Assembly: GCA_002397465.1 (NCBI GenBank)
Contig: DHAP01000032.1
Span: 1 to 57,753 of the forward strand
Length of the DNA: 57,753 nt
Direction of reading: 5' to 3'
Source: Caryophanales bacterium UBA4951
GTDB lineage: Bacteria; Bacillota_I; Bacilli_A; RFN20; CAG-826
The notes beneath the pieces are model-generated. The model did no database searches. It saw nothing but the letters and a program-made list of their open reading frames with translations, and was not told where the DNA came from. Made by a program: the position numbers and the translations under genes. This document shows, in pieces, positions 16,784-25,420 of the stretch; position 1 is the first letter of the stretch, and the number at the start of each line of letters is the position of its first letter.

Positions 16784-18625
16784 TTATTTTCCTCCAATGC
16801 CACTGTCGATCGTTGCGCCAGTGAGCAAATTGACGAGTCCGTTTATGAGTAAGATGAAGACGATGAGCAAGAGGTTGATGCCTGAGCTTAAGGCATATAA
16901 GCCCATCTCATCGAAGTAGTCGAGCATCGTGGTCACGAGATATGACTGCGGCGCGAGAAGCATGAAGAGGTTGAGTTCACGCATCGCGGTGATGAACGGC
17001 AAGAGATAGCCTGAGAGTATCGAAGCCTTTTGGATCGGGACGATGATGCGTGTCATACGTTTCCACCATGGGGTGCCGCTGATCACGGCGGCCTCTTCGA
17101 TTTCTCCTGATAGCTGCATCATCGCGCTTAAGGACGATCTAGAGGCAAACGGTATGTATTTCATCGTGCCGGCCAATATCAACAACAAGAGACACATCGG
17201 CACGGTCGTCCAGCCCATCCTCGTTCCGAAGATAAAGAAGGCGACGCCGACGGCGATGGATGGTAGTAGATATGGCAGGAAGCTGACGCCATTGACGTAG
17301 GCGGCCAGTTTGCTCTTTCGTTTCTTGCTGACGGCATAGCCGACCAAGAAGCCTAAGGTTCCGGCCAATATCGAGCAGATGAAGGCCACGAGCACCTGGT
17401 GGCCGAAGCCACTCCAGATGGTTGAGTTATACAAGATGCCGAATTGGCCATACATGCCAACGTCCTGGGAGCCGCCATGGAAGACCCACCATTTGGTGGT
17501 GAACTGGGTGTAGTCGCCGGGGTTGGCAAGGAAGGTCTCGATGCCGAATGAGATAAGAGGATAAATAGACGTCATGGCCGTGCAGATGATAAGGAAGACG
17601 GCGATGACCCACTTGGAGACTTTTCCAAGTTGGACTTTGCTGGCTTGAGCGGATTTGCCAGAGACGGTGATGTATTGCTTTCTTGAGGAGGTCATCCTTT
17701 GGTTCATGAGAAGGATCAAGACCCCGATAAGTCCCATGATGATGGCCACGATTGAGGCCTCACCTGGCAAACTTACCTTCAAGTCGATGTATTTCGTGGC
17801 GAAGACCTGGAAATACTTGCCGCCCAAATAGTGGGGGACGGGGTAAGAGCCCATGGCGCTTGAGAAGACAAGCAGGATGGTCGAAAGGATGGCTGGCATC
17901 ACCAGAGGCAAAGTGACTCTCGTGAAGGTTTTCCATTTCGGGGTGTTGAGAATCGTGGCGGCTTCTTCAAGCGAAGCGTCCATGTTCTTGAAAACACCGC
18001 CTATCAATATGTAGGCGAATGGGGCGTAGTGCATGCCGAGGACCATGGCGCTCGGGAAGAGGCCTTGGCACCACCATAGAGGCATGTTGATTCCGAGGGT
18101 CGCGGCGAGTAAGCCATTCGATCCTCCGGTTATCGCGTTGCTCCAGAATAGGTTTTTCCAGACGATGGCCAGCGTCCACTGAGGCATGATGTAAGGAAAA
18201 ATGAAGATGGAGCTCAAATACTTTCGGCAGGGGAGGTTGGTCCTGGTGACGAGATACGCCACAAGGCCTCCGAAGACGAGGGCGAAGATGCAGCTTAGGG
18301 CCGCAAGAGCCATCGTGTTGCCAAATGGTTTCCAGAAATTGATAACCGAGTTGGTGCCGCTGAAGATATCGATCCAGTTTGTGATGTTATAGGTTCCGCC
18401 TTTGATGGAGCCAAAGCCGATATCCGCGGCGATATAAGGCTCATATGTTCCGATGTGAAGCAAAAATGAGTCGACGATGATAAGAACCATCGGATAGAAA
18501 ACGATGAAAGTCAAAGCCAATCCGAGGATCACCAAAATGCAATTCTCGGGCTTACTGAACCAAGAGCCCGCTTTGTTCATGCCCCGCTTGAACGGGGAAA
18601 TGGCGCTTGTGGATGAACCGCTCAT
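16784..18625 (-). CDS. ABC importer permease, double-length (FbpB-like)
   Basis: A 613-residue membrane protein with two consecutive permease units of about six helices each, as in FbpB-type iron and related importers. Each half has the cytosolic coupling loop: LEEAATILNTPKWKTF in the first and IEEAAVISGTPWWKRM in the second. One polypeptide therefore supplies both permease halves. It lies between the solute-binding lipoprotein and the ATPase gene; its stop is one base before the ATPase ATG. FbpB-like permeases carry ferric iron, but related systems carry sugars or phosphonates. The cre-like element in the operon promoter points to a carbon compound, so substrate assignment stays open. Confidence 0.88.
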   Translation of the reverse strand: MSGSSTSAISPFKRGMNKAGSWFSKPENCILVILGLALTFIVFYPMVLIIVDSFLLHIGTYEPYIAADIGFGSIKGGTYNITNWIDIFSGTNSVINFWKPFGNTMALAALSCIFALVFGGLVAYLVTRTNLPCRKYLSSIFIFPYIMPQWTLAIVWKNLFWSNAITGGSNGLLAATLGINMPLWWCQGLFPSAMVLGMHYAPFAYILIGGVFKNMDASLEEAATILNTPKWKTFTRVTLPLVMPAILSTILLVFSSAMGSYPVPHYLGGKYFQVFATKYIDLKVSLPGEASIVAIIMGLIGVLILLMNQRMTSSRKQYITVSGKSAQASKVQLGKVSKWVIAVFLIICTAMTSIYPLISFGIETFLANPGDYTQFTTKWWVFHGGSQDVGMYGQFGILYNSTIWSGFGHQVLVAFICSILAGTLGFLVGYAVSKKRKSKLAAYVNGVSFLPYLLPSIAVGVAFFIFGTRMGWTTVPMCLLLLILAGTMKYIPFASRSSLSAMMQLSGEIEEAAVISGTPWWKRMTRIIVPIQKASILSGYLLPFITAMRELNLFMLLAPQSYLVTTMLDYFDEMGLYALSSGINLLLIVFILLINGLVNLLTGATIDSGIGGK

Positions 18626-18648
18626 ACCATATGTACCTCTCTATGAGA

Positions 18649-18683
18649 ATAAGGCCGCGGGAAGAAAGCCCCCGCGGCCTTAT
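18649..18683 (-). promoter_or_regulatory. Intercistronic hairpin between binding-protein and permease genes
   Basis: A perfect 13-bp stem (18649-18661 with 18671-18683) with a 9-base loop and GC-rich core. No T run follows, so it is more likely an mRNA-stability or partial-termination element that raises binding protein over permease. Confidence 0.65.
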
Positions 18684-18706
18684 GGTTTCAGAAACGAATA
18701 TCGAAA

Positions 18707-20044
18707 CTAGGCCGCTAAACCGTCGATCCAAGAACCGACTTTGTAGCTGACCTTGGCGCAATAGGTCGGATCCTCGATGACGAGGTTGCCTTTGCCAGCG
18801 CCGGTTCCGGTCCACCAGTCATATCCTTTGTCGTTGAGGACCGGATAGTCGGTGCCTCCGTCATTGGAATGGTCTTGGTTGATGCCAGAATTGGTGTTGG
18901 AGCAGTAGCCGCCAATGTCCTTGCCCCAGGCCTTGAAGCCGTCATAAGTGCAAGTCATGAAGTTGATGAAAGCGCAGGAAGCATATGGGTACGGAGAAGT
19001 CTTGAGGACTTGGAGATAATGCTTGTACATGTATCCGCCGATTCCCTTGTAGCCGTCTTGGTAAGCCGCGACGGTGACGTTCTTCTTGCTCACGCCATCG
19101 CTCTCGCTGACTGAACGGAGCTTCGAATAGACGAGAAGTCCGCTCGATCCGACTGACGAGCTCTTGACGAGTTCGTTGCAGATTGGGCCGTCATCGGTCT
19201 GGACGCTGTATTGCTTCATCCAGAATTGGATGTAGGCCAAAGCGTATTTGGCGTTGGCCCCTAAGCCAAGGTCTGTGGCCTTGGTGGCTAAGGCATCAGC
19301 GGCATCGCCAACGCGCTTTTTCTCGGTGGCATCGCTGATTCCATCATAGGCGTCTTTGAGAATGGCACTGTAGGTGTCATTGGTCATCATAAGCATCCAG
19401 TTCTTGCCGACTGGCTCGCTGTTCGGGGCCATGAACATCGGGGTCTCGCCTGTGCGGACGAAGTCCCAGCAGTTCTTGTAGGTCTTATCTCCGAGGTTAT
19501 TGAACTCGAAGATCTTGTTGAGGGACTGAAGGGCGAACGGTTCTTTGTTACTGGCTGAGCCTTTCCATTCCTTCGGTACGTAGTTAAGAAGGTTGCCAGT
19601 GTCGAGCTCTTTGCTCTGGATTTGGTTGGCATCCTGGATGAGAGTCATGGAGATGTTGTGGTCGCTTGAGGCGATGTCGGCATCGATGGCTTCAAAGATG
19701 GTGTTGTTCTTCGGCTGAGTCCAAGAAATAGTGGCGCTGAAATCTGGGTCATAGTCCGGGAAGGCGGCGCGGATTGTCGCGCTTTCCTTTCCATCGGCGT
19801 CTAGGCCTTTGAGGTAATTGATAAAGTACTCTTGGGCGGTCTTTCCACGTGAAGAGTTACCAATTCCGGTCATGGTCTTGCCCCTGATCTCCTCCATTGC
19901 CTTCTTGTAGAGAGTTGCTTGATCCATACCCTCCGCGGCGGCGATGGCGGCTTCGACCTCAGTTTTGGCGGTGCTGCAACCGGTCATCAACGGCGCTACT
20001 AACGTAAGCGCAGCCAACAACACGACTGAACGAGTGTGCTTCAT
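18707..20044 (-). CDS. ABC importer solute-binding lipoprotein
   Basis: A 445-residue secreted lipoprotein. The signal peptide has a hydrophobic core and lipobox LMTGC, giving Cys23 as the lipidated residue. The body has the size and pattern of a family-1-type extracellular solute-binding protein, but I cannot name the ligand. It is the first gene of the importer operon, with AAGGAGG 9-10 bases before the ATG and a strong promoter carrying a cre-like site. It feeds the double-length permease encoded next. Confidence 0.85.
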   Translation of the reverse strand: MKHTRSVVLLAALTLVAPLMTGCSTAKTEVEAAIAAAEGMDQATLYKKAMEEIRGKTMTGIGNSSRGKTAQEYFINYLKGLDADGKESATIRAAFPDYDPDFSATISWTQPKNNTIFEAIDADIASSDHNISMTLIQDANQIQSKELDTGNLLNYVPKEWKGSASNKEPFALQSLNKIFEFNNLGDKTYKNCWDFVRTGETPMFMAPNSEPVGKNWMLMMTNDTYSAILKDAYDGISDATEKKRVGDAADALATKATDLGLGANAKYALAYIQFWMKQYSVQTDDGPICNELVKSSSVGSSGLLVYSKLRSVSESDGVSKKNVTVAAYQDGYKGIGGYMYKHYLQVLKTSPYPYASCAFINFMTCTYDGFKAWGKDIGGYCSNTNSGINQDHSNDGGTDYPVLNDKGYDWWTGTGAGKGNLVIEDPTYCAKVSYKVGSWIDGLAA

Positions 20045-20124
20045 GTTTGTTAAATTCCTCCTTACATGAGCATGAACAAAAAGGTCTCCCCCTAGTTTCT
20101 TGAGAAAACTTTTTCGTTGCCCTT

Positions 20125-20153
20125 ATATTAAATGTAAGCGGTTTCGTTGTCAA
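20125..20153 (-). promoter_or_regulatory. Importer operon promoter with a cre-like site in the spacer
   Basis: On the minus strand a perfect TTGACA (20148-20153), a 17-base spacer and TAATAT (20125-20130). TGTAAGCGGTTTCG (20133-20146, plus strand), 13 of 14 matching TGWAANCGNTTWCA, fills the spacer, so a bound CcpA/LacI-type protein would block RNA polymerase. Confidence 0.75.
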
Positions 20154-20536
20154 AGGAAACTATATCGGTAAAACAATTATTAAGTCGGTAAAATGCCATG
20201 AATGATATCAATTGTAAGCATTTTGTTTACGAATAAATTTACTCACAAATAAATTTGTTACAATGCCTTTTTATTGTCCATGACATGGAAATCCACGGGA
20301 AAAATGTTTTAGTTCGGGGCGAGAACAAACGATGAGGAAAAATCAATTAATCAACTTCGGAAATCGGTGTTTTATCGATGACATAATTTTTGGTAAATCA
20401 AAATCGTCAGCGGTGGTTAACCGCCTTTAATACAAGCTGATTTACACGGCCGAAAACCACACTTATGCCAATCCCAACAAAGTATGGATAACGTTCGTTT
20501 CTTTTATTAATAAAAGGGTGGTACACTTCTCTCGAC
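20154..20536. other. Intergenic region with small repeats
   Basis: No convincing gene. It holds a direct repeat TCGGTAAAA (20165-20173 and 20186-20194), a perfect palindrome TCCATGACATGGA (20277-20289), a TACAAT box (20259-20264), and an inverted repeat GCGGT/ACCGC (20410-20424). A 32-codon frame at 20331 has no good ribosome site. Confidence 0.4.
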
Positions 20537-21091
20537 ATGAAAACCTTAATACTCTATCAAAGCAAGTGCGGCAGCACGAAAGCCTACGCCGAAGACATCG
20601 CGAAAGCCACCGGAGCGGACGTTTATCCACTCAAGGGCTTCCGTTTAAAGAAGATGAAGGACTATGACACAATCGTGTTTGGTGGCTGGGTTCAGGGCGG
20701 CAGCATTCAAGGGCTCGACAAGTTCCTCAGCGAATACGAGTCCATCAAAGACAAGAACGTCCTTATTTTCTCGACTGGCATGGCCTTTCCGACCAGCGAC
20801 GGACGTTCGTTATTGATCGAACAAAACCTTTTGGACATGTACCACATCCGTTTCTATATGCTCCAGGGCTCATTCGACATCAAGAAGCTGAGGCCTCTTG
20901 AGAGAATATTGATTCAACGCTCGCTCACCAACTTGGTGAACGACCCCGCCAACGTCAATCAGAAAGAGTCGCTTGAGAAACTCTCGAGCGAACCTTTGGT
21001 CGTCTATGACCACCAGGGGATCGACAAGATCGTCCGCGTCATCAACACTCTGTCTCTCACCGTCGAAGTGAACGTCAAGGACAAGGCATGA
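20537..21091 (+). CDS. Flavodoxin-domain protein
   Basis: A 184-residue protein with the flavodoxin fold: ILYQSKCGSTKAYAEDIA at residues 4-21 is the FMN phosphate loop, FGGWVQGGSIQG near residue 49 fits the second flavin-contact loop, and FSTGMAFP near residue 79 the third. It resembles the flavodoxin-like group that includes HemG-type protoporphyrinogen dehydrogenases, although no haem genes are nearby. It probably binds FMN and acts as a small redox protein. The stop overlaps the pth start by 4 bases (ATGA), so the two are translationally coupled. Confidence 0.8.
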   Translation: MKTLILYQSKCGSTKAYAEDIAKATGADVYPLKGFRLKKMKDYDTIVFGGWVQGGSIQGLDKFLSEYESIKDKNVLIFSTGMAFPTSDGRSLLIEQNLLDMYHIRFYMLQGSFDIKKLRPLERILIQRSLTNLVNDPANVNQKESLEKLSSEPLVVYDHQGIDKIVRVINTLSLTVEVNVKDKA

Positions 21092-21663
21092 AACTCTTCG
21101 TCGGTTTAGGCAATTACGGCCAAGAATACGTCGGCACCCGTCATAACATGGGATTTTTAAGCGTCGACAAATTCATGGATCTCGCCGGCGGAGTCTTTGA
21201 CAAGAGCGACTTCAAAGGCGTCTATGGCATCGTCCGCAACCCGATGTTCTCCGAACCGATCGTGGTCGTGAAGCCTCAGACCTACATGAACTTATCCGGC
21301 ACCTGCGTGAGACCTCTTGCCGACTTCTACAAGATACCCCTTGAGGACATCGTGGTGGTCTATGACGAGATGGCTCTTCCAGTCGGGACGATCAGACTCC
21401 GCGAGAATGGTTCAAGCGGTGGCCATAAAGGCATTCAGAACATAATCGACCAATACGGAAGCGACAAGATCAAACGCATCCGCATCGGCATTGGCGAACC
21501 GCCCTTCAAAAACGCGATCGACTATGTGTTAGGCAAGCCAAAGGGCGAAGAATTAGATAAAATAAACGAGGCGACCGACCGGGCCGCCAAAGCCTTGCGA
21601 GACATTGAAGTCAAAGGCTTCCCATACGCGATGAGCATCTACAACGCCCCAGCTAAGGAGTGA
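21088..21663 (+). CDS. pth: Peptidyl-tRNA hydrolase
   Basis: A 191-residue Pth. The N-terminus FVGLGNYGQEYVGTRHNMGF contains the catalytic His of TRHNMG; VKPQTYMNLSG and the Asp of VVYDEMALPVG follow, then SSGGHKGIQNI. It releases tRNA from drop-off peptidyl-tRNAs. Length is normal. Directly upstream of mfd, as in many Bacillota. Confidence 0.97.
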   Translation: MKLFVGLGNYGQEYVGTRHNMGFLSVDKFMDLAGGVFDKSDFKGVYGIVRNPMFSEPIVVVKPQTYMNLSGTCVRPLADFYKIPLEDIVVVYDEMALPVGTIRLRENGSSGGHKGIQNIIDQYGSDKIKRIRIGIGEPPFKNAIDYVLGKPKGEELDKINEATDRAAKALRDIEVKGFPYAMSIYNAPAKE

Positions 21664-21702
21664 ACGACGACGGACCTCTACGAGGAACTGAAAAAACTTA
21701 AT

Positions 21703-24700
21703 GTGACCTCCCCCCTCTTGGACAAGAAGGGGCATTTCGTCGTGGACGATACGATCGGGGTCTCTCTCTTGTTCGCCTTCATTTACCACGAAAGAAAAGA
21801 GAGTTACGCCATAGTCAGCAACAACCTCTACAGCGCTCAAAAGAGCTATGAGTTCCTTTTGAATTTCCTGCCGGAAGAGGATGTCGTATTCTTCCCGGCG
21901 GATGAATTATTAAGAGCTGCCAAACTCTCATCCAGCAAGGAACTGATGGCCCAAAGGCTCTATGCGATGGGCCAGTTATCTTCTCCGGGCGCCAAGATAT
22001 TAATCACCCATCCAGCCGCGTTATTACGTTATTTGCCAGATCCAAAAGCCTTTCAGAAGTCGATGATTTCCTTGCAAAAGGGCTCTAAGTGCGACTTAGG
22101 AGAACTAAAAAGCCAACTTGTGGAAATGGGCTATCAGAAGGTCAACAAGATAGACCAGTCCTTGGAGTTCGCCTCCCGTGGCGACATCTTGGACATCTTC
22201 TCCGTCAACTATCTGAAGCCAGTCAGGATCGAGTTCTTTGACGATGAGATCGAAAGCGTCCGTTTCTTTGACGTCGCCACCCAGTCCTCGCTTGAGGACG
22301 TGGAGAGATTCTCGATATTGCCTGCGAACGATTTCTTGATGGACGACGACACCATCACGAGCTTCGCCCACCGTTTGAAAGAAAGGCTTGATGAAGATTG
22401 CAAGACCCTTCCTTTGGACGCCTCGGAACAGTTACGTGACAACGTTATGCGTGACCTTGAGGACGTCGTGAACAGGAACTACAACCCATCCTTATATAAG
22501 TATTATGGATTCGCGCTTGAGAAGCCCCATTCGATCCTTTCTTATTTTGCCCCGGCCCTTACTTTCGTGGCTGAGAAAGAAGGGTTCGTCGCCTCGACTG
22601 ATTTGCTCATTAACGAGGCACATGAATATTTAGGCGAACTCAAATTATCCAACATCACCGTCTCCCATCTAGAGGAATACATGGAGGTCGACGAGGCCTT
22701 GGGCGACTACCGGAAAGTCTACTATGGGGTCAAATACGCCGAGAGCGCCGATGACTTCTCTTTCTCCGTCCGCCCCATCGTAAACGCAGGCGGAGGAATC
22801 GCCTCCATCATCCCGACGATCGAAAGCTATCTGAAGAACGACGACAAAGTAATCTTGTCTTTGCCTGAGCCCCACCAAAAAGAGACGGTCATCGGTTTCT
22901 TGAATGAGAGCAAGATTCCTTACGAGGAAGTCAAAGGCCTTGAGATGCCTAAGGGTAAACTGGGGATCACTTCGCTTCCGCTAAGCCAAGGCTTCGAGGT
23001 CTCGTCTTTGAAGATCGCCTACATCTCTTCAAGCGAGATGTTCGGGCATAGGATCGCCAACACGAGATTCACCTCGCGTTTCAAGGACGCGACCATCTTG
23101 AAGAGCTACGAGGATTTGAAGCCGGGTGACTATGTCGTCCATGAATACAACGGCATCGGCCAGTTCATCGAGATCAAGACCTTGGAGGTCGAAGGCATCC
23201 ATAGGGATTATTTAAGAATCGCCTATGCCGGCAATGAGACGCTTTATGTCCCGTTGGAACAATTCAGATTAGTCAGAAAATACTCAGGACGAGAAGGGGC
23301 GGCCCCACGCTTGTCCCATCTTTCGGGCGGCGAATGGAAAAAGAAGAAAGAGCATATCAAGGAGAGGGTCAACGAATTGGCGGACCGCCTCATCGCCCTC
23401 TATGGCGCGAGGACCCAGATCAAAGGTTTTGCCTTTCCGCCCGATGACGAGCTCCAGAAGAAGTTCGAGGGCGAGTTCCCGTATGAATTGACCCCCGATC
23501 AAAAAAAGTCGCTCGACGAGATCAAAGCCGACATGGAGAAAGACACCATCATGGACCGCCTTTTGTGCGGGGACGTGGGCTTTGGCAAAACCGAGATCGC
23601 CTTCCGTTCCGCCTTCAAGGCCATCTCTGCGGGTAAGCAGGTCGCCCTCTTATGCCCGACCACCTTGTTAGCGAGGCAGCATTACGAGGTCGCGATCGAA
23701 AGATTCGCCTCCTTTGGGATTCACATCGCTCTCTTTTCGAGGCTGGTGCCTTTATCGATCCAGAAAAAGAACATCAAAGAGATATATGAGGGCAAGATCG
23801 ATCTCGTGATCGGAACCCACAGGCTTTTGTCCAAAGAGATCGTCTATAAGGATTTAGGCTTGCTCATCGTGGATGAGGAACAAAGGTTCGGCGTCGAGCA
23901 GAAAGAGAAGATAAAAGAGCTGAAGAAGAACGTCGACGTCCTCACTTTGAGCGCCACGCCGATCCCAAGGACCATGCAGATGTCCCTCGTGGGCATAAGG
24001 CCTCTTTCGGAGATCAACACGGCCCCGGAATCAAGGATGCCGATCCAGACTTATGTCGCCCCATACAAGGCCGATGTGGCCTATGAGCTGATTCAAAGGG
24101 AACTAGCCAGGAACGGCCAGGTCTTTTATGTCTATAACAAAGTGGCGACCATCTACTCCAAGGCCGCGGAGATAGCGAGGAACATCCCGAGTGCCAAAGT
24201 CGGGGTCGTCCATGGCCAGATGGACAAAGACGAAAGCGAAGAGGTGATGTCGAAGTTCTACGATAACGAGATCAACGTCCTCGTCTGCACCTCGATCGTC
24301 GAAAACGGGATAGACATCCCCAACGCCAACATGCTGATCGTGGAAGATGCCGACCATTTTGGTTTGTCACAGCTCTACCAAATCAAAGGCAGAGTCGGAA
24401 GGGGCGACCGCATCGCCTATGCCTATTTGATGTACAAGCCGCAGAAACAGATGAACGAGGATGCCCAAAAAAGACTTCAGGCCATCCAGGAGTTCACCGA
24501 GCTAGGAAGCGGCTACAAAATAGCCCAAAGAGACCTCATGATCCGGGGTGCCGGAGACATACTGGGGGCTGAGCAGGCCGGCTTCATCGACACGGTTGGC
24601 TTAGACCTTTACATGAAGATGCTGAACGAGGCCATCACCGAGAAGAAAACCGGCGTGCCAAGAGAAGAGCCAAAACCCAATAAAATATTCAACATAGACG

Positions 24701-25149
24701 CTTATATTCCGAAGGGCTACGCGATCAATAGCGACAAGATCGAACTCTACCAGGAGCTTGAGAACATCTCGAATGAGGATGAACTCGCTAAATACAGCAA
24801 GCACCTTCGTGACGTCTATGGCAAGATACCCAAAGAGACCGAGCTTCTTTTGAAGAAGAAACGGATCGACATCTACGCCAACAAAGAGGAGTTCTCTTCA
24901 GTTGAGGAAGGCGAAGGCTACATCGACATCCTGATGAGCGACACCTTCTCGAGGATCAATGGCATTGGGGTGGAGCTCTTTGACGTCATTCTTCCTTATA
25001 TGAGTTTCATCAAGGTCAACTTCCTTGAGAAGAAACTAAGGATAAGGATCGCCAAACGCGATAGTTGGCTCGATGACCTTGAGAAGATCGTCAAAGGAAT
25101 CGACGCTCTCTATAGCCGACACAAAGAGGGGGATGTTGTGCTAAACTAA
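21703..25149 (+). CDS. mfd: Transcription-repair coupling factor Mfd
   Basis: A protein of at least 1148 residues that removes stalled RNA polymerase and recruits UvrA. Visible parts: a UvrB-homology N-terminus, the RNA polymerase-interacting domain (GDYVVHEYNGIGQF), the RecG-like motor with Walker A GDVGFGKTEIA and DEEQRFGV, motif VI-like QIKGRVGRGD, and the C-terminal UvrA-masking domain. The first usual start codon is GTG at 21703, but it has no ribosome site. The frame stays open back to 21664 and encodes a Mfd-like Asp-Leu-Tyr-Glu-Glu-Leu just after ACG at 21670, which has AAGGAG (21655-21660) 9 bases before it. The true product may therefore be 1159 residues. Confidence 0.97.
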   Translation: MTSPLLDKKGHFVVDDTIGVSLLFAFIYHERKESYAIVSNNLYSAQKSYEFLLNFLPEEDVVFFPADELLRAAKLSSSKELMAQRLYAMGQLSSPGAKILITHPAALLRYLPDPKAFQKSMISLQKGSKCDLGELKSQLVEMGYQKVNKIDQSLEFASRGDILDIFSVNYLKPVRIEFFDDEIESVRFFDVATQSSLEDVERFSILPANDFLMDDDTITSFAHRLKERLDEDCKTLPLDASEQLRDNVMRDLEDVVNRNYNPSLYKYYGFALEKPHSILSYFAPALTFVAEKEGFVASTDLLINEAHEYLGELKLSNITVSHLEEYMEVDEALGDYRKVYYGVKYAESADDFSFSVRPIVNAGGGIASIIPTIESYLKNDDKVILSLPEPHQKETVIGFLNESKIPYEEVKGLEMPKGKLGITSLPLSQGFEVSSLKIAYISSSEMFGHRIANTRFTSRFKDATILKSYEDLKPGDYVVHEYNGIGQFIEIKTLEVEGIHRDYLRIAYAGNETLYVPLEQFRLVRKYSGREGAAPRLSHLSGGEWKKKKEHIKERVNELADRLIALYGARTQIKGFAFPPDDELQKKFEGEFPYELTPDQKKSLDEIKADMEKDTIMDRLLCGDVGFGKTEIAFRSAFKAISAGKQVALLCPTTLLARQHYEVAIERFASFGIHIALFSRLVPLSIQKKNIKEIYEGKIDLVIGTHRLLSKEIVYKDLGLLIVDEEQRFGVEQKEKIKELKKNVDVLTLSATPIPRTMQMSLVGIRPLSEINTAPESRMPIQTYVAPYKADVAYELIQRELARNGQVFYVYNKVATIYSKAAEIARNIPSAKVGVVHGQMDKDESEEVMSKFYDNEINVLVCTSIVENGIDIPNANMLIVEDADHFGLSQLYQIKGRVGRGDRIAYAYLMYKPQKQMNEDAQKRLQAIQEFTELGSGYKIAQRDLMIRGAGDILGAEQAGFIDTVGLDLYMKMLNEAITEKKTGVPREEPKPNKIFNIDAYIPKGYAINSDKIELYQELENISNEDELAKYSKHLRDVYGKIPKETELLLKKKRIDIYANKEEFSSVEEGEGYIDILMSDTFSRINGIGVELFDVILPYMSFIKVNFLEKKLRIRIAKRDSWLDDLEKIVKGIDALYSRHKEGDVVLN

Positions 25150-25153
25150 GCCG

Positions 25154-25420
25154 ATGAGAATCGATAAATTCCTAAAGGTCTCCCGTCTTATCAAAAGAAG
25201 GGAAACCGCCAAAGAGCTCTGCGACGACGGAGACGTCATCATCAATGGCAAAAAAGCCAAAGCCATGAGCGAAATCCTTCCAAACGACACCATCATTATC
25301 CTGTTAGGGCGCCACAAAATCACCGCAAAGGTCAATTTTGTGAAAGAATTCGCCCGCAAGGAAGAAGCTAGTACGATGTATACGATACTTGAAGACCTGA
25401 TCATAGAAAGAGGGGAATGA
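25154..25420 (+). CDS. rqcP: S4-domain RNA-binding protein RqcP
   Basis: An 88-residue S4-domain protein, MRIDKFLKVSRLIKRR at the N-terminus with the GDVIINGKKAK turn. In this gene order (after mfd, before tilS/ftsH) it is the YabO/RqcP protein, which with RqcH adds alanine tails to nascent chains on split 50S subunits. It begins 4 bases after mfd and its stop overlaps the tilS start. Confidence 0.92.
   Translation: MRIDKFLKVSRLIKRRETAKELCDDGDVIINGKKAKAMSEILPNDTIIILLGRHKITAKVNFVKEFARKEEASTMYTILEDLIIERGE

Noticed and set aside
16783..16803. Earlier GTG start for the importer ATPase
   Set aside because: The ATG at 16782 has a well-spaced GGAGG and gives the usual N-terminus; the GTG would run into the permease gene with no site.
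20331..20429. 32-codon frame before the flavodoxin gene
   Set aside because: No good ribosome site, a mixed sequence without a domain, and overlap with an inverted repeat.
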